NCBI GenBank assembly: GCA_001051155.2
Contig: JYIP02000007.1
Coordinates: 4,032,342 to 4,096,341, forward strand
Origin: Chrysoporthe austroafricana
Lineage: Eukaryota; Ascomycota; Sordariomycetes; Diaporthales; Cryphonectriaceae
Direction of reading: 5' to 3'
Length of the DNA stretch: 64,000 bases
Every line of letters begins with the position of its first letter. The stretch's first letter is position 1. Shown here piece after piece: positions 18,921 to 32,146 of this stretch. The notes under the pieces were generated by a model. The model saw only the letters and a list, made by a program, of their open reading frames with translations. It made no database searches and was not told the origin of the DNA. A program made the position numbers and the translations under genes.

Positions 18921-19352
18921 ATAAGAAAATCTGGTTATTTTAATATATTCTTTTTATCGAATAAAGTAAACTTTATTTCTTTCTTGCAGAATTAATCCCT
19001 TAATTCTTTTGGAATTGGCATATCGGGTTATTCTTTTTTATATAAATTTTAGTTTTTTTTATAGTTTTTTTTATACTTTCTTAATTTTTTTAATTCGTTT
19101 TTCTGCTATTTCTGTATTTATTCTTAATAATTCGTTATAATAAGCTATCGGGTTATAGCCGTATAATATATAAAATAATAATTTTTTTATTATATTTATA
19201 TTTGCGCTATTATATGCGAATTATATTAAAAGCAATAAATTAATCTAATTATCCTATTCGTAATTTATATAATATTATAAATATTATTTAATAATTTGGT
19301 TTATTCGTTCTATTTATCTGTCCGTTTATAAGTGGAATGCTATAGATATTTT

Positions 19353-19571
19353 TTATTGCATTCCGAATAATTTCGTAAATAAAATCCAAAAATTTAATAC
19401 GAACTTCTTATCCTTATCGGAAATAATTTCTTTAAGCATATTATAATTGGCTATAACCGTTTTCAAGAATATATATACGAGATCTTCTGCTATACTGCTT
19501 TCTTTATACGAAAAGAAATAAATATATTTATTTAATTTGCAAACTATTATTAAGATATTATTGTATTGCAT
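19353..19571 (-). pseudogene. Integrase core relic, element 2
   Basis: 72 open codons with YNNILIIVCKLNKYIYFFSYKE, ESSIAEDLVYIFL and EIISDKDKKFVLNFW, matching the DDE-core stretch around the second Asp (SD.D..F.S.FW) of Gypsy integrases. Confidence 0.7.
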
Positions 19572-20356
19572 TTTAATTAAAGGTTTTTGTAAGAGAAATA
19601 GCTTAATAATAAAGTCTTAGCTAATAAATTACCAAATTGCTTTTAAAATAAGAAGCAGTTAGAATAGTTTATAAGGCTTATAATATTCAGTTTTATTCTT
19701 TTTATAGCTATCGCATTTTTATAGGATTTTTTCAATCCTTTTCCTTAATCTTAAAAAATTCTAGTATCTCTTGATTCTTTCGTATATAGCTCTAATTTTT
19801 TAATAGCTATATGCTAATGCATTATATATATTTCGGATATATTCGTCCTGTTTTTCAGGAATTATATTTTCTGGTTCTTTCTTGTTATTATTAATTTTGA
19901 TAATTATATCGAATTCTCTAGCTTCGTTTACAAAATTACTATTTTTATTTTGCTAAAAGATATTTTGAAATTCTTTTAGCTCTATATTTTAGTAATTTGA
20001 TTATTTGCTAAATGCATTTGCTTTGCCGTTTTCCAATCTTTTATAATAAACGATTTTTAAGTCGAATTATAAAAGGAATTCCGTTTATTTAATTTATCGT
20101 TTATTTAAGATTTTTATCGTTATAAATATTATTAAGTTCTTATAATCGGAATGTATTATAATTTAATATTTTGCCCCAATTAAGTAATATTGCTATTTTT
20201 CGAATGCTTTTATAATTGCTATTAATTTTTTATTTGGAATGCTATAATTGAGTTCTTGGCCGTTCAATTTTTTCGAGAAGTTGCTTACGATCCTGAAATG
20301 TCTTTAGTCGTTTCGTTAATTAAATTATCCTTTTAATACATAATCCGATATATCAG

Positions 20357-20846
20357 TATAATAAGCACCCGAATAGCATAAGTACCCGGTATGTCAAAGG
20401 TTTATGCTAGGCAAGAGTAATATACAATATATTCAACCGGTATACGGAAATATAATTATAAAATATCTGTCGTTTACTGAATATTTACTATCCGTATTGG
20501 ATACTTCTCTAGAATAGTATTCAGAGAAGTACTTAGATTAACGACTGAAAAGCTGCTTATAGAAACTATTTAATAATAAGAAATATCCAATCTTATATAT
20601 CCCGCTCTTCAATATAGGATTACTAACTTATCTAATAAGCAAGTAAGTCTGGCTTACTTGCTTACTAAATAATCCTATAATCCTTATCTTATCTATTTTT
20701 AACCCTTTAATTATATAATCTGAAATAGTTAAATATCTTTATATAAATGGGTTTTTTATATCGGATATTGGATCCGTATTATGCTAATCTTGGATCTATT
20801 AGTCTGACCCGTTCTTATAATCTGAACCGTTTGTTAGTTTATAATA
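20357..20846 (-). repeat. 3' LTR of element 3
   Basis: 490 bp, identical in length to the partner at 27,253-27,742. Contains a short AAGCAAGTAAGTCTGGCTTACTTGCTT imperfect palindrome near 20,640-20,670, also kept in the partner. Confidence 0.8.
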
Positions 20847-23789
20847 TTATTTCTTTCCTTATAATCTTTATCTTTAAAGATTTTCCGTAAATAATCTTGC
20901 CTGATATTCTTATTTCGGATCGCGCTTTCCTAATTTGTTATATCGGATAGGGTTAAAAAGTCTCGTTCGCCTAAGATTATTCGTTATAATTTTCTCTTAG
21001 AAGCGATTTTTCAATATTCCGTCCAAATGCCTTCTTATTCGTTTTGCGAAGGCCGCGGTATTTCGGTCTGCCAGATTTCCGAACGGGATTCCTCCCGTTA
21101 TTCGGAATACGTATAGCTTAATCGTTCTTATTGCGATATACTGGGTATATCTTCTGGCGAATTATGCAAAATGGCTTATTATTACAAAAAGCTGGAAAAT
21201 AAACTGGAAATAGCGGAAGAAAAAATCTTCCGTTTTTATTATCAGAAGCGCATATAGTACGAGAAAATAATACGGGCCGTTTATCGGGATATTGATAGCG
21301 TAGAAGAGCTGGAAAGGCTAGAAGCTGAAAAGGCCGAAAGGGAGCGTTATAAGGCCGAAGCCGAACGCTATACCGTAAAGCTTTCTATTCCCGAAAGTTT
21401 CTTTCCTGAATCGTTTCTGTAAAGGATAGAAAAGATCGATTGGTTTATAATAGATTTTGGTTTATTTGTTACTAAAGGATTTAGAAGTATGAATAAACCT
21501 GTTATTCGTCTTGCGAGTAGCTCTTAGAAAGTAGTTTTTCTGATTTCCCAATATTCTTTAATAAGTTCTGGATCGATATTGCTTAGTTTTTCCTATATAT
21601 TTTTTTCGTATCCGTAATTTTTCCATTTGATAAAATACTATTATCCTTATCTTTATAATCTTAAATCGAATATTATTTCGATTTCCTATTATTATTTGCT
21701 TAGATTGAATTCAATATCGTAATCCAATAACGTATTTGCTAATATTAGTTTAAAGAATGCTTTATAGAAAACTGGGTATATCCTTATTCCTAGTAATAAG
21801 TTAAGCTTATAACTGATATTTAAGAGTTTTTTCGAGATTTTAAAAGAGCTTAATTTCTTATAGTCCAGTTTGTCGCTAAGTCTTTTAGTTTTAATATTTT
21901 TGCATTTTAGGTAGATTTTATTTCTTTCTTATAGAATTAGTCCTTTAATCCTTTTCTGGTTGGCATATTTTGTTATGTTTTCTGTAAGTTCCTGGAATAT
22001 TTTCTGAAATTTTGTTTGGATATCTTTAATTTTTCTAATTCGTTATTCTATTGCTTTCGCAATTGCTCTTGGAAATGCTTTATAATATGCTATTAGTTCG
22101 TATTCGTATAATGCTTTAAACGATAATATTTTTATTATCGATATTATCGCGCTATTATAAGCGAATTATGCGAATAATAGAAATTTAATTCAATTATTTT
22201 AATTATAATTGATATAATATTTGAAATATTATTTTATAATTTAATTAACTTTTTCTATTTATCCGTTTGTTTCGGGATGAAATGCTATAAATATTTTGTA
22301 TTTCGTTCCGAATTGCTTTATAAGCGAAATCCAGAATTGTAATATAAACTTCTTATCCTTATCGGAAATAATTTCTTATAGCATTCTATAATTGCTTATA
22401 ATATTTCTTAAGAACGTATACGATAATTCTTTTGCAATACTAGTCTTTTTATATAGTAGAAAGTAGCTATATTTGCTTAGTTTGCAAATTATTACTAAAA
22501 TGCTATTAAATGCAATTTTAGTTAAAAATTCCCGTAAGCTTAATAGCTTAGTAATGAAATCTAAATTAATAAATACCCAAATAGTATTAAATATTAGTAA
22601 GGGTTATAATAATTTGTAAAGTTTATATCGTTCTGCTTTATTTTTCTTATAGCTATTATAGCTATTAATAACGTTATATATTTTAGACTTAAATCCGGGT
22701 AAATTCCAATATCTTTGGATTCTATCCGTAATTACTATAATTCTTTAATAGCTATAAGCTAATGCTTTATATATCCATTTAATATATTCGTTTTATTCTT
22801 CTGATATTATATCTTTAGGTTATTTTTCTTAATTGCTTATTCTGAATAATATATTGATTTCTCGTCGCTATACGAAATTTCTATTTTTGTTAATATTGAA
22901 AAGGATCTATTTTTGAATTTCTTTTCCTGATTTATAATCTGTTTATCTGCTAAAAGCATTTGCGCGAATATTTTCTTTTCTTAGGATATATATAATTTTA
23001 ATATCGAATTATAATAGATATTCTGCCTATCTAATTTGTCTTTTATTAAGCCTTTTTGTTATTGTAAATATTGCGAAGTTTTTGTAATCTATAAAGACCT
23101 GGATTGGGTATTTTGCGCCGATTAAATAATATTCCCATTTTTGGAATGCATATATTATTGCTATGAATTCTTAATCCGATATAGCATATTTGAATTCTAG
23201 CTTATTAAGTTTTTTGCTGAAATTTGCAATAAAATATAGTTTTCCTTAATTATCTTTCTGAATGAATTCGCTGCCGATAGTATAAGCTAATATATCGGTA
23301 TTAATTTCGAATAGTTTTATTAGGTCTGCTTCTTGCAATATAAGTTTTTGGGTAACTTTTTCCTTAAGTATTTCAAATGCTTCTTATTAGGTTTTTGTCT
23401 ATTCGAATATTCTGTCTTTCTTAATTAATTCCGTTAGTAATTTAGCAACTTCTATATATCCTTTAATGAATTATCGATAAAAGTTAATATATCCGAAGAA
23501 TAACCTGATATCAGTAATATCCTGAGGTTGCGGCTATTCCCGTATTATTTCGACCTTATCTTTTTGTATTTTGATTTTGCCAGGTTTAATTGTATATCCC
23601 AAATAATCGACTTTTTGTATATGGAATTAGCTTTTTTTTCCGTTAATAAAAAATTTGTTATTTTTGAAAGTTTCTAATACTTATCTGATATAGTATTTGT
23701 ATATTTCGAAATCTTTGGAATAGATTAGGATATTATTAAGGTAAATAATAACGAAATGGTTTAAGTATTTTCGCAAAATATAATATATA

Positions 23790-23970
23790 TATTCCTGAAA
23801 GGATATTAAGGCATTAATAAGTCCGAATAGCATAATAAGGTATTCAAAATAACTATAACGTATTCTGAATGCTATTTTCTATTCATTTCTTTCTTTAATA
23901 CGAATATATGCATATCCTTCTTGCAAATCGAATGCTATAAACCAGTTTGCGCTATAAAGCTTATTACATA
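23790..23970 (-). pseudogene. Reverse transcriptase relic, element 3
   Basis: Minus strand reads WFIAFDLQEGYAYIRIKERN, a TAG where Trp is expected, then KIAFRIRYSYFEYLIMLFGL and INA. This is the RT palm stretch (FDL..GY..IRI...WKTAFR.R.G.FEY.VMPFGL.NAP) with a G-to-A stop. Confidence 0.65.
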
Positions 23971-26900
23971 ATTCTTTTAATAGAAATAATAAGTACCAGT
24001 TTTTGATAATAATATTATTAAGTTTCCTATAATCTATACAAAATCGTAACTTGCTATTTTTCTTTAGTATAAACAGAATAGGATATCCCGCTAGTAAATA
24101 GGATTTTCGTATAAATCCCTTTTTGAGTTATTTGTCGAAATATTCTCTAAAAATTTCGAATCGGGTTTCGTTTAACCCGTAAATTAATTCGAAAGTCGGG
24201 TATATCCCTAGTTTAAAAGGGATTTCGTAATTATACGGACCGTATGCTAGGAATCTTGCATCCTTTTTTAGCATAAAGATTTTCCTAAACTTGTAATATT
24301 CTTTTAATATATTCTTAAATTCTAATTTTAATTCTTTTTTCGTATCCGTTATTTATAAGAATAGAAAATATCGTTTTGCTATTCTATTTTCGTAATTAAT
24401 TTCTTTATAATCCTATAATTCGCATATCGGAACTTCTAGAGGCTATTTATAGCCCGGGGAGAATTGTTAGTTTTTTTCTTATAATATCTATTTCCGAAAT
24501 CTTATTTCGTATCGAGCCGAGTAATTATTCTAGCATCTATTTACTTATTATATTAACTTGCCGTTATTCTATCCTTTAAAATCTAACTATTGCATAGTTT
24601 TTCTCTATAAGCTATTAGTCTTTGCCGATTTGGAAATAGTATAAGTATTCGTTTGAGAGCTTTTTATTAAGCTTTTTTCAATAATTGAATCTCTCCTTGC
24701 GCTTTTGATTGCAACTATCCTTTAGGATACTGCATTATCCCAATAGATTTAGCTAATAGTCCAATCGATTCGAAAGTTATATTCCTTAAGTTAAAGTAAT
24801 CCTATAATTATATTGTAGTTCGCTATACTTGTAATATCGAAAGTCAAGTTTATTATATGCTTTTGGATCGAGATAAGCAGATAATCAGTCTTTCTATCAA
24901 TTACATTTTGGTTATAAATAACCGATTTTCCTTTTACGGTATATAATATATATAGATCCCTTTTTTATTTCTATATAATGCATGCTTGATTAATAATTCT
25001 TAGTAAAATGAAATTCCCTTAAGCGCTATTATTTAAAAATACGTTATATATTTGCCCATTAAATTGCATAAATATCTTGATATGCTTTTAGCCTGCTATT
25101 ATTGCTAGGCTTAAGGACTTTATAGGTTCGAATATCTGCTATTCTATTATAAGCGTTTTTCGTCTTTTAGAGCTTTTGGGATTGGTTTAAGGCTTTGAAT
25201 AGCTTGCTTTGCGAGTTTCTTGGCTTGTTCTATACTATATATATGCCTCTGTTTTTCGCAGTTTTCAAAATTCCTTTATTAATGCTAAGCGTATAGTTTT
25301 TTGTTAGCATAAACTTTACATTCCTCTATCGGATATTCTTGCCATTTTACCTTTCTTTCGAAGCAATCCCGAAAAAAGCTATTAAGTAATTCGATAAGGC
25401 CAAAATATCCGCTTTAGTCGAATCTGACCTTGCAATAAAGATCTTGCTTTTTATAAGCCTTAACGACTAAGTATTAATCTTTCTAAAGAAACCAGTTATT
25501 TGCTATTTTAATTGCAAAATGCTCCTTGCAATTATTATAAACGTACGAGATTTACGCAACCTGGTAATATTGAAATAATCTTATGCTAATCCTTTCGTTT
25601 TCGTACTTTCTGTAAATATCGTCCTGGAACCGAACGTATCTAAAGATTTCGTTAAGTATAAGTCCGAAAATAGCATATTCCGTATTTCTTAGAAGTTTAA
25701 AAATTGCGTTTGGTAATGGGTTTTGGATATCCTTTTTATCCTCTATATCGGAAGTAACGGATCCCTATAAATCGTTTTCCTATCTATTCTAGAAGGTTTC
25801 TTTTTCGCTATAATCTATTAATCCTGAAATCTCGGTACGGGAGTTTTCTGCCAAACGGTTAACCTAATGCAATTAGAGATATTTTCCTTAATCTTCTTTA
25901 TATTCTTCCTATCTAACGATCCCGAATAGCCCGGGATTGTTATTAAGTAAGTAATTATGCCTACCGGCGATCTTTCTTAAAGAATTAATAGAGTAATCGG
26001 ATATAGCATTAATCCTAATACTCTTTATTGCTAATTGCTTTCTTCTTTTTGGTATGCGTAGGAACCAGTTGCTCTTTTCCTTGCCCGAGAGATATTCCTG
26101 GCAATAGTTATTATAATAATCGGTCTATTCGAGGCGATTATATTTCTTTTCGAAGCTTGGTATCTGTTTTGCGAGGGTTTCTTTATGAGGTTGGTTATTT
26201 TTTCGCTAAATCGCGTTAAGATATCTTTCTTCTAGTACTAATTTCTATCCGTTTTTCTTAAGTTGCTAGCATTCCTTTGCTATATATCTTGCTTTTCCAT
26301 AGTTATAGCAATTAAAACGGGGTCTTTCCTTGCTAAAGTTCCTTTATACTGCATTTAGTTCTATAAGTCCTGGGTAAATCGTGCTATTATATGCCGTATT
26401 GCGTTAATAATTACGCTGCTATTATTAAGGCTATCGTAAGGGCTTTCCCGTATTAGCCTGGAATTTAAGACAGAAATATGCTTATATCCCTTATTTTTCT
26501 ATTCGTTTCTCATATTATCGATTATCGATTTTAATCGCAATTTCGGTATATTCTGAAAATTCCTAAAGCCTATCAACTTTATAGAGTTCGTCTTTAATTT
26601 CGTTTTTGAGTCCTGCATAATACTGGGTTATTATCCAAGCTGGGTCCTAAAATAGTTTGGATAAAATATGCTTGAATTCGGCTATATAGGCTAATACTGA
26701 TTTGGTTTATCGCAATTATATAAATTCCCGTTCTGCTATTCTAATCTTATCCGGGTTGCTAAAAATTCTTTTAATTATTTATTCGAAACTATCGAAATAA
26801 GAGAATATCTTGATTATCTCTATCTTGCGTATTGCCAGATTGCCTTAATTATCCAGATAATCGCGAAAGAAAGGTTCGTACTATGCTAGTACTTTATATT

Positions 26901-27252
26901 AGAAACGAGCACTTGCAAAGATAACTTTCTTTTTTTCGGTATTAAACTGAAAACTATAATAGGCAAAATAAGCCTTATACTGGGTAATAAATCCTTAAAG
27001 AGTTTTCTGATTCCTATTATAAGTATTAAGCTTATTTAGTTTGTATAATTTATTAGCGATAGCAACTTGAAGGTTTTCTTTTTAATTTTCAAATTCCTAA
27101 ATGCATTATTGCATAGCCGCAATTTGGGCTTATAAGGCTTAGAGTATAACCTGCTAAGAAGAAGATAGTATTGGAATAGGAAGAATTATCGTATTTCCGT
27201 ATTGCTGAAAGTAAATAATACTAAACCAATCCTTAAGCAAGAGTTATTAAAA

Positions 27253-27742
27253 TATAATAAGTACCCGAATAGCACAAATACCCGATATATCAAAGGTTTA
27301 TACTAAGCAAAAATAATATGCAATATACTCAACCGGTATATGGAAATACAATTATAAGATATTTATCGTTTACTAAGTATTTATTATCCGTATTGGATAT
27401 TTCTCTAAAATAGTATTCAGAGAAATACTTAAATTGATAACTGAAAAGCTGCTTATAGAAACTATCTGATAATAAGAAATGTCCAATCTTATATATCCTG
27501 CTCTTTAATATGGAATTACTAACTTATCTAATAAGCAAATAAGTCTAGCTTACTTGCTTACTAAGTAATCCTATAATCCTTATCTTATTTATCCTTAACC
27601 CTTTGATTATATAATCTGGGATAGTTAAATGTCCTTATATAAGTGGGTTTTTTGCGTCGGATATTGAATCCGTGCTACGCTAGTCCTGGATTTATTAGTC
27701 TGACCCGTTTCTATAACCTGAACCGTTTGTTGGTTTATAACA
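27253..27742 (-). repeat. 5' LTR of element 3
   Basis: 490 bp, partner of 20,357-20,846. Ends TTATAACA with the terminal CA intact. Confidence 0.8.
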
Positions 27743-28141
27743 ATTAGTTTCGATTTCAAATAGCTTATTTAGGTTTGCTTTATAGAAAATAAGTTTTAAT
27801 ATTACCCGCTTTTTAATTTCGTTAAATGCTTCTTATACTTTTTATATCCATTCGAATTTCTAATTCTTTTTCGTAAAGTTCGTAAGAGAATATGCGATTT
27901 TGCTATAATCCCGAATAAATTATTAGTAAAAGTTAATATAGCTAAAGAATGCTCTGATTTCTTTAATTTTTTCTGGTTTTGGCTATTCTTTTATTATTTA
28001 AACTTTATTTTTTTATATGCTAATTTTTCTTAATTCTATCGTATAGCCGAAATAATTAACTTTTTGCTAATAGAAATAATATTTGCTTAATTCGATTAAG
28101 AACTTATTATCCTATAGAGTTTGGAATATTTAATATATATA

Positions 28142-28384
28142 CTATTTATAAAATCCAAAATCCTTTAAGTAAATAAGGATATCGTTAAAGTAAATAATAA
28201 TAATAGTATTTAAATATTTGCGGAAAGTATTATTAATTATTTCTTGGAAAGATGCGAGAGCGTTAATTAGTCCAAAAGGTAAGATTACGTACTTAAAGTG
28301 TCCGTAACGAATCCTGAATGCCGTTTTCCAGATATCGTCTTCTTTAATTCTGATATAATAATATCTTTTTTTAAGATTAAGCAT
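28142..28384 (-). pseudogene. Reverse transcriptase relic, element 2
   Basis: 80 open codons: LNLKKRYYYIRIKEDDIWKT, AFRIRYGHFKYVILPFGLIN and IIIIYFNDILIYLKD. The catalytic YxDD appears as YFND, so one Asp is lost through a G-to-A change. Confidence 0.75.
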
Positions 28385-31098
28385 AATAAACTAATTTGCC
28401 CCGATTAGTCGATCTCGCATTTCTCTTATTAGCAATAAAGGATAGCGGTTTTTAATCGTAATATCGTTAAGCTATTTATAATCTATATAAAGTTGCAGCT
28501 TGCCGTTTTTCTTAAGTATAAATAGGATCGGATATTTTGCGGGCGATTGCAATTTCCGTATATAGCTTTTTTTCAAGTTTTCGTTAATATATTTCCTGAA
28601 TGTTTCGAGCTTTGCTTGGTCGAATTTGTAAATAGAATAGTTCTTGAGTTTTATCCTTTCTTTTAATAGAATTTCATAATTAAAAAGGCTATATTCTAAT
28701 AAACCGTTATCGAATTTCCTTTGCTATAGTTTCTTGAATTCGTAATATTCTTTTAATACGTTTTTGAATTCTAATAATAGTCTTTCTTTATTTTCCGAGA
28801 TCTAAAAGAATAATAGGTATCGTTAAGCGTATTTTTCTTTTATTGCTTCTTTCTTTTATTTATATATCCTGGTTTCTAATAGCTTTAAGTATTTATTGCT
28901 TATAAAGCTAAATTTCTTTTCGTAATTTTTTTGTGCTTATTATACTGGAAGCTGAATCTCTTTATAGTTCTATAGTTTATATAGCTTCGTAATGCTTTAT
29001 ATTGGGTTAGTTTTTTGCTAACCGTTAATTGCTTAAATTTTCGGTTTATTTTTAACTTGTATTTGTAAGTTCGAAATATTTATAGCCTTTCCTTATCGTT
29101 TGGCAAGTATTTCTGCTTTAAAAGTATATTTAAGCTTGTTTGAACGTACCTTTTTAGTATTATTCTCAGTAATTAAGACTTTCCTTTTTCCGTTAATTGC
29201 AACCTTTTCAGTAAATATAGCTAGTTCTTATAAAATCTGGCTAATAGTCCAATCGATATAAGGGTTATATTCTTTAAGCCAAAATATTCCTAAAATTAAC
29301 TTATGCTATGCTATATTTGTAATATCGAAAGTAATATTCGTTATAAAGCCTTAAATCGAAATAAGTAAGTAATTAATTTGCGTATCGATTATACTGAAAT
29401 TATATGCTATTGCTTTTCTTTTTACAGTATTAAGTTTATAAAAATCCTTTTTCTGTATTTAAGGAATTTGTTCTTTATTAATAATTTCTGGCAAAATGAA
29501 ATTTCCTTATGCGTTATTATTCAATAATACGCTATAATATTGCTCGTTAATATATATATTCAAAATAATATATTCTTCTTTATTTTTTATAATAGCGTAT
29601 AAGGGCCTTATAGTCCTAATCGGCTGCTATCCTTTTACAGGCAATCCTTTCTTTTTGGGTCGTTTTATACTTATCTCGCTACTTGCTTCGCTAACTTTCT
29701 TGCTTGGCTTTGGGCGTATTGCTTTGCCTTTTCGGCTTTTTACAATCGGTATTATTCTTTAATTTTGTTTTGCATATAAATAGAATATGCCGATATATAA
29801 TATTATTCCCATATTATTCTTCTTTGAATATATTTCTATAAATAATCGTTAAGTAATTCGATATAAGCGTTATTGCATTCGATATGTAAGACTTTTCTAT
29901 ATTTTTTCTGGAATTCTATAATAAGTTAAACCAATTGGTTCTATTCTCTAATTAAGAATTAATTGTATTTGACTTTTTCGCTAAAATATATTTAGCAATT
30001 ATAATATACGCAATATATCCAGGCAAGTTTATAATAATAAGAGTATAAATAACTAATCTTTCTATTTTTTTAAGGTTCGTATTTGCTATTTTAAAACGGA
30101 ATGCTTTGGAAAAGTTCTTCCAGAATAAGTCCGTATACGAAATATTCCACTTTTATATGCTTAGTTATCCAGTTACGGTTTTTGGAATAATTCGGTTTAA
30201 TATATTAAGTAATTAGTTTTCCTATTTCTTCAATAGATTTTTTTTCGAATATTTAAATTAGCAAGTTATTTAGCTATTTATTTTGTAATATCGTTTTATC
30301 GAGCGCAATATTGGGTATTAGTATTTGTATGTTAAATTCTTCTTTCATTGCCTTTTCTTATTATTAATCGAAATATATTTTTAAGGAGAATTTTCCCAGA
30401 TCTTTTTCCTTAATATCTAGCGGGTTGCTTAAGCAATCTGAATTGCTATTATTTATAGCCGTATTATAGAATAAGCCTTTTCTCTTTATAACGAATTGCT
30501 ATTATTTTTTAAATTTGCATAGAAATTATTTTAAGCTTTTTTTTGCTAAAAGATATAATAAATAATAATCCTAATAGCAAGCCGTCTAGCTTATATTATT
30601 ATAATTAGAGTTTATTGCTTATCCTAATTAAATATTATTGCTTAGCTAATTGGGTTTTTGCTATTAAATAATGCTAATCTATTTTTCCGAAACTAGCTTC
30701 TATTCTCGTTTCTTTTTCTCTTAATAATAATTGCAAGCAATATACCCTTTTTTACTATAATTATAATAAGTAATTCTTTTGCATTATTCTCGTATAAAAG
30801 CGTTTAATTTTATAAGTTTAGCATATATCGTATTCGAATAAGCTATATTATTTCGGTTATTATATTAGAATTTGCGCTTTCTAGAATTGAGTTAATGCTA
30901 AGAAATATTATTATAATTCTTTTATTATTATTATTTTCGTTCGTAAAGCCGATTATCGATACGAATAGCCTTATTAATAAACTTACTGGATTTTTTAAAT
31001 CGGTTTTCCTTATAGAATTCGTCCTTAATTTCTTTTTTAAGTTTTATATAATAAGCATTTATAAAGGGCTCGTTTTCGTAATCGAAATAAGCAATAAT

Positions 31099-31281
31099 TT
31101 ATCTGAATTTGGCTATATAGTTTGCTGCTAATCCTGTTTGCCGAAATGCTTCTAATTGCCGTATTGCAATGCGCTTTTCGTCCAAGTTTCCGAAAGTTTT
31201 GGTAAAAGCTTTTTCGAAATTGGAATAGTATTGGAAAATGTATTTGGTATTCTCGGAACGAAATGCGTTATCGTTATTCAA
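31099..31281 (-). pseudogene. gag (retrotransposon capsid) relic, element 2
   Basis: 60 open codons with ENTKYIFQYYSNFEKAFTKT, FGNLDEKRIAIRQLEAFRQT and GLAANYIAKFR, the typical Retrotrans_gag-type stretch (F..F...F.D...R..A...L..L.Q...V..Y...F). Confidence 0.7.
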
Positions 31282-31700
31282 GTAATTGCGAAAGGTAAGC
31301 TCTTACTATTGGAATACTATTCCCTCGAATCGGCTTTTCGCGAAATCGATTTTATCGTGAATAGTCCTGAACTGAATATTATAATACTTAAAATAAGCTT
31401 TGAATTGAATTAAGAAAGCTTGAAAGTCCTTATAAGTGCTTTTATAAGGCTTAAGCTTATTAAGCTTAAAAGCTTTAGCTTATTAAAAGGCGCTAAAGCG
31501 GAAAATTTCATTCTTAACTTTTTCGAGCTATTAATATAAGGCTATATTTTGTTTTTAAAATTATTTGTTAGTAAGGATAACTGGGTTTTTTTCCTAAAAG
31601 GCTTGGTTGCTAAAAGAAGATAAGATCTAAAGCGCTATCGTATTTCTAATATTGCCCAAAAGGTATATACTAAACCGTTTTTGAATAAAAGTTGTTAAAA

Positions 31701-32146
31701 TATTATAAATGCTGCAATAATCTTGAGATAACTGTAAAGTCAAAAAGGGGTTTATGCTAATAAAAGCGGTATTAAGTATTGCTTTAGATACTAGAATAAT
31801 TCATTAAGTATTACAAGATTTATAAGCTTGGAATGGCTATTAATAATAAAGTCTGATTGATATTTAGATTAATAACTGAAAAGCTATATACTGTATTTGC
31901 TTGATAAGTAATAAACGTATTTTTATATATCCCGCTTTTCAGTATGGATCTGTTAGATTTGGGGCAGATTTTTAGATCCTAGATCTGGAAGTCTGGAATA
32001 GATCCCCAGATCCTTCCTTCTTTATAACCCTAACCCTGGTTATATAATCATTTTCCTGCCATTTCGAGTCTGGATTGTGCCAGCTTTCCGTACCCCGCTA
32101 TTGGGCTGCTTTTACTTGCAACTTGCATATTGGATAAGTTATAACA
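31701..32146 (-). repeat. 5' LTR of element 2
   Basis: 446 bp. Contains two GATCTGG...CAGATC motif copies where the partner at 17,286 has one, and a telomere-like TAACCCTAACCCTGG at about 32,025. Confidence 0.8.

Larger units (their letters stand above)
20357..27742 (-). mobile_element. Gypsy element 3 (innermost, level 4)
   Basis: Both LTRs are 490 bp (20,357-20,846 and 27,253-27,742). Target duplication ATCAG (20,352-20,356) and ATTAG (27,743-27,747), differing by C-to-T. LTR sequence is of a different family from elements 1, 2 and 4 (starts TATAATAAGCACCCG). Minus-strand domains: gag (about 27,100-26,300), protease region (about 25,000), RT (about 24,200-23,300), RNase H and integrase (about 23,100-22,150), C-terminus (about 21,700). 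As the innermost element it should be the youngest, yet it is also heavily mutated. Confidence 0.85.
17286..32146 (-). mobile_element. Gypsy element 2 (level 3 of the nest)
   Basis: LTRs at 17,286-17,697 and 31,701-32,146. The target duplication ACCGG is perfect on both sides (17,281-17,285 and 32,147-32,151). The flanking halves join to give an uninterrupted element 1 sequence, which can be checked against the undisturbed equivalent in element 2 at about 28,675-28,720. Domains: gag 31,281-31,099, RT 28,384-28,142, integrase 19,571-19,353, integrase C-terminus 18,920-18,672. Element 3 is inserted between its RT/RNase H parts. Confidence 0.85.

Noticed and set aside
26028..26219. 63-codon plus ORF in element 3
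   Set aside because: Opposite strand of the gag-like region of a minus-strand retrotransposon; no start context or conservation.
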